From Sacculina carcini (taxonomy: Eukaryota > Arthropoda > Thecostraca > Sacculinidae): a stretch of 64,000 bases of DNA. The stretch lies in assembly GCA_916048095.2 (NCBI GenBank), contig OU696576.1:5685664-5749663 (forward strand), read 5' to 3'. Each line of letters starts with the position of its first letter. Position 1 is the stretch's first letter. Of the stretch, positions 57,929-64,000 are shown piece by piece. The translations under genes and the position numbers were made by a program. Under the pieces are notes generated by a model. That model was given only the letters and a program-made list of their open reading frames with translations. It made no database searches and was not told where the DNA came from.

Positions 57929-60560
57929 TATATATATATATATATATACTAGCGACAAGTTCCGCACTTCGTGCGGTTATGGTCGCTAGTAGATCCGCAC
58001 TACGTGCGTCTCGAAAATAACAAGTGTAACCACATATAATTCAATAAGTAGTGTAGGCATATAAAATTCAAGTGTTCATACTCACATTGAGTCGGATACG
58101 CGCTTCAACTATAAGTGCCAAAGGCAGGCGAATATTGGTATTATGGTTCTGGTATGTTTAACCAGCCTGCGACAGAATCGCCGTCTGATCATCAAAATGT
58201 TGCACAATCCGTGTGCACGACATTATATAAGTTCGCATCGCACATACAGACGCACACGCATACAAACACTGGCTGCACACGTGTTCGTTCATAGAATTTC
58301 GGCACACGGACACACATACCAATACAAAATGCAAAACGGTATCGTGTGTGCAATTCCTGGGAAGAATTGCAAAATTATGCAAGAACAGTTCGCAGAAAAG
58401 ATGTGGTGGCAATCTGGCAGGGAAGTTTCTAGCAATCGCTCAGCTGAATGACAAAAGTGTGTAGAATAAAGGTAAAAAACAAACACCAATAGAAAAATAT
58501 ATGATAATTACAATTACAATATTGGTAAGCTACACATATACACTTGAAAAACGCTTCTGGAACACGCACATGCACGACGATGTACTTAATTAAACACTCC
58601 GTTTTACTACGCACTCTGCACGCCACTGTGCATTTGCAAACGCTCGCTGCAATGCACGTGAGTCATGGTATATCGACACACAGACACACACACCAATTTA
58701 TACATCAGTGTGCCGTTCTGTACACTGTGTATGTATGTGTGTGTGTGTGTACGTGTACCTGTATGTGTATGTGTGTGTGTGTGCATCTATGTCAGTGTGT
58801 ATGTGTGTGTGTGTGTGTGTGCATGTATGTCAGTGTGTATGTGAGTGTGTGTGTGCCTGAGGTGGCAATCTCGCATGGGCGTTTCTAGCAATCGCTCAAC
58901 TGAATGGCGCAGTGTGTAGAACAATGGTGAAAAACAAACACCAGTAGAAAAATAAATGTTGATTACAATTACAATATTGGTAAGCTACACATATCCACTC
59001 GAAAAACGCCTGTGGAACACGCACATGCACGACAATGTACTTATTTAAACACTCTGTTTTACTACGCACTCTGCACGCCACTGGGCATTTGCAAACGATC
59101 GCTGCAAACGCTCGCTGCAATGCACGTGAGTCATGGCATATCGACACACAGACACACACACCAATATATATACACCAATGTGCCGTTCTGCACACACACT
59201 CACACACGTACGTTGAGCTTTATTATTATAGATATATATATATCTATAATAATAAAGCTCAACGTACATGTGTGAGTGAGTGAGTGAGTGTGTGTGCAGA
59301 ACGGCACATTGGTGTATATTGGTGTGTGTGTCTGTGTGTCGATATGCCATGACTCACGTGCATTGCAGCGAGCGTTTGCAGCGAACGTTTGCAAATGCCC
59401 AGTGGCGTGCAGAGTGCGTAGTAAAACAGAGTGTTTAAATAAGTACATTGTCGTGCATGTGCGTGTTCCACAGGTGTTTTTCGAGTGTATATGTGTAGCT
59501 TACCAATATTGTAATTGTAATTAACATTTATTTTTCTACTGGTGTTTGTTTTTCACCATTATTCTACACACTGCGCCATTCAGTTGAGCGATTGCTAGAA
59601 ACGCCCATGCGAGATTGCCACCTCAGGCACACACACACTCACATACACACTGACATACATGCACACACACACACACATACACACTGACATAGATGCACAC
59701 ACACACACACACACATACACATACAGGTACACGTACACACACACACATACATACACAGTGTACAGAACGGCACACTGATGTATAAATTGGTGTGTGTGTC
59801 TGTGTGTCGATATACCATGACTCACGTGCATTGCAGCGAGCGTTTGCAAATGCACAGTGGCGTGCAGAGTGCGTAGTAAAACGGAGTGTTTAATTAAGTA
59901 CATCGTCGTGCATGTGCGTGTTCCAGAAGCGTTTTTCAAGTGTATATGTGTAGCTTACCAATATTGTAATTGTAATTATCATATATTTTTCTATTGGTGT
60001 TTGTTTTTTACCTTTATTCTACACACTTTTGTCATTCAGTTGAGCGATTGCTAGAAACTTCCCTGCCAGATTGCCACCACATCTTTTCTGCGAACTGTTC
60101 TTGCATAATTTTGCAATTCTTCCCAGGAATTGCACACACGATACCGTTTTGCATTTTGTATTGGTATGTGTGTCCGTGTGCCGAAATTCTATGAACGAAC
60201 ACGTGTGCAGCCAGTGTTTGTATGCGTGTGCGTCTGTATGTGCGATGCGAACTTATATAATGTCGTGCACACGGATTGTGCAACATTTTGATGATCAGAC
60301 GGCGATTCTGTCGCAGGCTGGTTAAACATACCAGAACCATAATACCAATATTCGCGTGCCTTTGGCACTAATAGTTGAAGCGCGTATCCGACTCAATGTG
60401 AGTATGAACACTTGAATTTTATATGCCTACACTACTTATTGAATTATATGTGGTTACACTTGTTATTTTCGAGACGCACGTAGTGCGGATCTACTAGCGA
60501 CCATAACCGCACGAAGTGCGGAACTTGTCGCTAGTATATATATATATATATATATATATA
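57929..60560. repeat. 2.6-kb near-perfect palindrome with terminal hairpins
   Basis: Left arm 57929-59237 and right arm 59238-60560 are inverted copies with few substitutions and indels, centred on gatatatatatatc. Each end carries a small hairpin, actagcgac ... gtcgctagt enclosing ccgcacttcgtgcgg, and opens into a TA run. Inside each arm a block of about 250 bp (from gtaagctacacatat to tgccgttctg) is repeated twice directly, giving four copies in all. No protein family was recognised in its open frames. Confidence 0.9.
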
Positions 60561-60593
60561 CGTCTCTTTCCCTGTGTATGTATGTGTATGATT

Positions 60594-60756
60594 AAACAAC
60601 CCATGGTAGAATGGGTCAAACTGCTGTAGCAGTTTCCGCCAGTTGATCAACTGGTTTTTTTCAGACTCATAAACACACACTCCAGGGTGGAACAATGTGT
60701 GTGGACATCCTTCCCTCCGTATTGACCCGCATTGTACACCTGCCCATCCTGACATA
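60594..60756 (+). repeat. Dispersed GT-linked repeat, copy 2
   Basis: Same family as 49748-49915: atgggtcaaactgctgtagc, then tcagactcat and gtacacctgcccatcctgac. Confidence 0.85.
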
Positions 60757-60776
60757 AATGTGTGTGCGTGCGTGTG

Positions 60777-60954
60777 TAATTAACAAACAACACATGGTAG
60801 AATGGGTCAAACTGCTGTAGCAGTTTCCGTCAGTTTATCATCTAGTTTTTTCAGACGCATAATCATACACTCCAGGGTGAAAAAATGTGCGTGGACATCC
60901 CCTCCCTCCTTATTGACACACATTGTACACCTGGCCATTCTGACAGAGATGTGT
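60777..60954 (+). repeat. Dispersed GT-linked repeat, copy 3
   Basis: Direct tandem neighbour of copy 2 with the same landmarks and scattered substitutions. Confidence 0.85.
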
Positions 60955-61083
60955 GTACGTGCCGACTTGACCTGAATAGTGTTATTAGAAAATAGAGCAT
61001 GTGAATTTTGCTTTTGGCTATATGGTTTACGTGCATATATACTATCGTTGAGTTGAACGTTTTATATTTTGTAGTTATCGCGC

Positions 61084-61090
61084 GCACACA

Positions 61091-61139
<49 letters not shown>

Positions 61140-61158
61140 ACATACACACACACACATA
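61084..61158. repeat. (CA)n microsatellite
   Basis: Interrupted CA run upstream of the right-hand LINE. Confidence 0.95.
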
Positions 61159-61526
61159 TATCTACCCTCTTGTCTCGGCTTACACCATTGAGTTGAATAT
61201 GAAACTACGATTTGTACAAAGTTACCAAGGATATACGTCGTTTGTTTGTTTAATTTGTATCTGTGTTCGTGTGTGTGAAATAAATTGTTTAGAGATGTAT
61301 TACGATTCCATTCACTACTCGAACTTATTGGAACATACATTTTTATTTCACACCCACACACACACACTCACAGTTTGACACACGTGCACGTAAGTGTAGC
61401 TGAGTGGAGTTGAGTTGGTGCTGTCGTGGTGTGCTGACGTGTTTTCGTGTTCAGTGTTCAGTGTTTCCGGTGGTGCGCATACGCCGTGTGTGTGCGTGTT
61501 TGTATGCGCGTCTGTCGCTAACTGCC

Positions 61527-62411
61527 ATGGTTTGTTACAAGTGTGATGGCGGCTCTGCGGATGCCAAATTGGTTAAATGTTGTCTGTGCAGTCGGTGTGC
61601 GCATACGAAATGTATTGGCATGGGCGGACTGAAGACTGAGAACATCGGCCAAGTAAGGTATTTATGTGATCATTGCTTTGATGAGGTGACTTCACTCAAA
61701 AGGCTCATTGGTGACATCGCCGAATTAAAAACTGGTCTTCAAGTTGTTACTGCAAAGGCAGACGAGATGATGACGGCAGTCAATAAAAAAATAATGAGCT
61801 TTGAATTGATCGAAGCTAAGGTGAACGAAGTCGCTACAGATCCTGTTACTGCTGCTGAAGTGTTCACTGTAGAGGAGCATGCGTCCACCCCATCGTGGAC
61901 TCAGGTGGTAAACAGGAAAAAGAAGAAAACACGGACAGTGAGATCGAAAAGTGATGATGTGCAGACTGTCACAAACGAGCATAATAAGTCAGCTCACGCC
62001 GAAATGACGGGGCAGCAAAATGTTCGTCAAACAAATGATCGGCAACCGATCAGAAAGAAAAAAACAATGCTGACGGGAATGTCTAAATCGTCTAAGCTGC
62101 CAACGGTATCACGTTTATACCAGGCAAACGTGTTCGTCACTCGTTTTCATGCGAATGTGACGAGTGAAGATGTTGCGTGTCATCTCTCCCAGTGCGTGAA
62201 CATGCAGGTGAGCGACATAAATGTTGAGAAGTTGACAACAAAACACTCATCCTACAGTAGTTTCCATGTGACATGCTACTGTACCGATCCATCAATATTC
62301 ATGACTCCAGACGTTTGGCCGGAGGGCTGCCTTTTCCGGCGCTGGCGACAAGCCGCCCAGCAGAAAGGTCAACAACGACAGGCTGAACAGCCCGTTCAAG
62401 CTGACGATTGA
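61527..62411 (+). CDS. LINE ORF1 protein with PHD-like zinc finger
   Basis: 294 aa from an ATG in good context (gccATGg). Residues 3 to about 53 form a C4HC3-like zinc finger (CYKCDGGSADAKLVKCCLC, then CAHTKC and YLCDHC). A helical segment (ELKTGLQVVTAKADEMMTAV) suggests a short coiled coil, followed by a Lys/Arg-rich linker (RKKKKTRTVRSK) and a C-terminal RRM-like or CTD-like part (ANVFVTRFHANVTSEDVACH). Such ORF1 proteins package LINE RNA. The frame is also open upstream to 61404, but that part is leader-like. Confidence 0.8.
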   Translation: MVCYKCDGGSADAKLVKCCLCSRCAHTKCIGMGGLKTENIGQVRYLCDHCFDEVTSLKRLIGDIAELKTGLQVVTAKADEMMTAVNKKIMSFELIEAKVNEVATDPVTAAEVFTVEEHASTPSWTQVVNRKKKKTRTVRSKSDDVQTVTNEHNKSAHAEMTGQQNVRQTNDRQPIRKKKTMLTGMSKSSKLPTVSRLYQANVFVTRFHANVTSEDVACHLSQCVNMQVSDINVEKLTTKHSSYSSFHVTCYCTDPSIFMTPDVWPEGCLFRRWRQAAQQKGQQRQAEQPVQADD

Positions 62412-62459
62412 CTATGTGACGTTGACCATGGCGTCAGCCTACAAAAACTAGCTGACTCT

Positions 62460-64000
62460 ATGGAAAAACTAAATGGTCAATTTGCATTATGGAATGCACG
62501 TTCAATTCGAAACGTGCCTATGGCAGTATTTGAGATTCTCACACGAGATATTGATTTTATGTGTATTGTGGAGACTTGGTTATCTGAGCCTGAATTGTCG
62601 GCGTTTAATGCAGCTTTACCGTATGGTTTTTCTGCTATACATAAGTGTCGTAGCAGCGGCACGGTCGGTGGTGGAATTTCGCTGATTCACAACAGTAAGT
62701 TTGTCACGCAGACTGTTGATGCTCTTAATGAGCCTACGTCGTTTGAATATTTGTGTGTTCGTGTCACCAACACCTATGTCTGTACTCAACCACTTGCCAT
62801 TCTTATTGTATACAGACCGGGATCTGTTTGTGATATGCGCTTTTTTGATGACTTTGGTTGCATCCTTGATCAACTATGTGCCCTTTTTGGTGAAAACTTT
62901 GTTATTTGTGGAGACTTTAATTACTGGATGGACAATCCTGGTCTAAAGTCTAACACACAGTCGTTTATCGACCTTCTGTCGTTGTATGGCTTGCAGAATC
63001 GTGTTATTGGTTCGACACATCAGTGTGGACATACACTAGACTTGGTCATTACACCCGATTCTATCAACAAAACTGAACTCTGCCATGATATATTTGTCCT
63101 TCCCATTGACACTTCATTCTCGGATCACGCTGTCATTCTGTTCCAAATTGAAATTAATATTCGTCTGAAACAATTGCGTCAGATTTCATATTTTGATTAC
63201 TCGCATTTTGATGAGAATGCTATGCTTACACTTATTTTCTCTATTTTTGCAGGGGAAAACTACGTAGGTCTACCTATTGAATGTCTTTACTATTTCTTTA
63301 CTGATTCGCTTATTGCTATCAGGGACTATTGCATCAAATTTGTAAAAAAGAATTTCAAATTCGCTAGAGGATCGCCATGGTACAATGGGTCTCTTGCTCA
63401 AATGAAGAGGCATTGTCGTCATTCTGAGCGCAGATTCAGACGCCTACACTCGGCCAATGCGGCAAGTCAGTTCAGTGTTGATCGAAACAAATATGTTAGA
63501 GCTTGTGAGATAGCCAAACGACACTACTACAACGGCAAACTTGACGAGTGTTGCAACAATTCACGTATAACCTGGTCAATTTTGAACCGTCTTCTGGGCA
63601 ATGAAGATGAATCTCCATTGCCTACCGGTAATCCCACATTTTTGGCTCAGGCTTTTGCTGACTTCTTCAAATCGAAGTTGGATCGTATAATGGATGCATT
63701 TCACACTACTAACCCGTCTATCTCTGAATTTACCCGTGGCATTGTCTCTCCTATTGCGTCATTCTCTCAGATTGACGTGTCTTGTTGTATGAAGTTGATG
63801 GCAGCATCAAATAAGCATACTTCCGATCAGGATCCTATTCGTTTTGACAAGATTGTACCTGCGCTAGTCCATCTTTTGCCATTTATCACATACCTGATAA
63901 ATGCCTGTTTTCTGCATGGAAGGTTTTTGGGCGGAAAACATGCTGTAATATCACCGCTCTTGAAAAAGTCATCGCTGAATCGGGAGACACTATCTAATTA
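62460..64000 (+). CDS. LINE ORF2 protein, endonuclease and start of reverse transcriptase (partial)
   Basis: Starts ATGGAAAAACTAAATGG at 62460 and stays open for more than 510 codons to the window end. Endonuclease signatures: WNARSI near the start, FMCIVETWL, a GGGISL strand, ENFVICGDFNYW and TSFSDHAVILF. A linker with RGSPWYN and a Lys/Arg-rich helix follows, and the last part (GGKHAVISPLLKKS) is the lead-in to the reverse transcriptase. The RT itself lies beyond the edge. The protein would nick target DNA and copy the LINE RNA. Confidence 0.88.
   Translation, partial: MEKLNGQFALWNARSIRNVPMAVFEILTRDIDFMCIVETWLSEPELSAFNAALPYGFSAIHKCRSSGTVGGGISLIHNSKFVTQTVDALNEPTSFEYLCVRVTNTYVCTQPLAILIVYRPGSVCDMRFFDDFGCILDQLCALFGENFVICGDFNYWMDNPGLKSNTQSFIDLLSLYGLQNRVIGSTHQCGHTLDLVITPDSINKTELCHDIFVLPIDTSFSDHAVILFQIEINIRLKQLRQISYFDYSHFDENAMLTLIFSIFAGENYVGLPIECLYYFFTDSLIAIRDYCIKFVKKNFKFARGSPWYNGSLAQMKRHCRHSERRFRRLHSANAASQFSVDRNKYVRACEIAKRHYYNGKLDECCNNSRITWSILNRLLGNEDESPLPTGNPTFLAQAFADFFKSKLDRIMDAFHTTNPSISEFTRGIVSPIASFSQIDVSCCMKLMAASNKHTSDQDPIRFDKIVPALVHLLPFITYLINACFLHGRFLGGKHAVISPLLKKSSLNRETLSN

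Larger units (their letters stand above)
61380..64000 (+). mobile_element. LINE with PHD-type ORF1 and ORF2 running off the window
   Basis: Two consecutive open frames, ORF1 (61527-62411) and ORF2 (62460 to the edge), separated by 48 bp, follow a G/T-rich leader. PHD-type ORF1 proteins occur in CR1-like LINEs, and the endonuclease motifs of ORF2 agree. No stop or frameshift is visible, so this may be a young copy. The exact 5' end is uncertain. Confidence 0.8.

Noticed and set aside
58143-60340. Paired open frames of about 60-115 residues in the palindrome arms
   Set aside because: They occur on both strands because the arms are inverted copies, are rich in His/Thr/Cys/Val from CA/GT sequence, and match no family.

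Overview
This is nuclear DNA from a metazoan. Genes are split into spliced exons with long introns, dinucleotide microsatellites are abundant, and several classes of eukaryotic transposable element are present. Four host genes are recognisable by protein family: FNBP4-like (+), RPS13 (-), PHRF1-like (+) and ALKBH4 (-). A short (CCTAA)n tract matches the TTAGG telomere repeat of many arthropods and weakly hints at an arthropod or other invertebrate; I cannot name the species.

Layout. 1-4300 is non-genic, with a hAT-like element and a LINE scrap. 4316-15566 holds an eight-exon FNBP4 homologue whose fourth intron (about 6.2 kb) carries two decayed LINE copies in opposite orientation. RPS13 (15987-17491, -) ends tail to tail with FNBP4. 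Just upstream of RPS13 lies a young Ty3/Gypsy element (17750-20160) with identical 157-bp LTRs, a tRNA-Trp-type primer site and one open 666-codon frame from which the reverse transcriptase, RNase H and integrase core have been cleanly removed in frame. 21331-36906 is a twelve-exon PHRF1 homologue (about 2,141 aa; RING, PHD, RS-rich region, C-terminal SRI-like segment), with MITEs and tandem duplications in its introns. ALKBH4 (37329-38294, -) is intronless and tail to tail with PHRF1.

From 38.3 kb onward the window is repeat-dominated: a P-element-like foldback element (39284-40801), a 5'-truncated LINE fused to a CA microsatellite (41.7-44.2 kb), a decayed Polinton/Maverick-type element (44.2-51.4 kb), AT-rich tandem repeats (53.4-57.9 kb), a 2.6-kb near-perfect palindrome with terminal hairpins (57.9-60.6 kb), and a LINE with a PHD-type ORF1 and an ORF2 that runs off the right edge (61.5-64 kb). 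The Polinton remnant has recognisable packaging ATPase, penton-like, major capsid, adenain-type protease and PolB pieces. Its plus-strand capsid, protease and accessory genes are still open and overlap like viral genes, while the minus-strand replication and penton genes are broken.

The host genes fit general gene-expression roles: FNBP4 (WW adaptor), PHRF1 (RING-PHD, predicted RNA polymerase II CTD binder), RPS13 (40S subunit) and ALKBH4 (2-oxoglutarate dioxygenase). Neighbouring genes are not obviously co-regulated. Both FNBP4 and PHRF1 have TG-repeat tracts at most of their 3' splice sites, which is the most unusual gene-level feature of the window. All exon joins were placed by hand from GT/AG sites with phase matching; both long gene models sum to a multiple of three.
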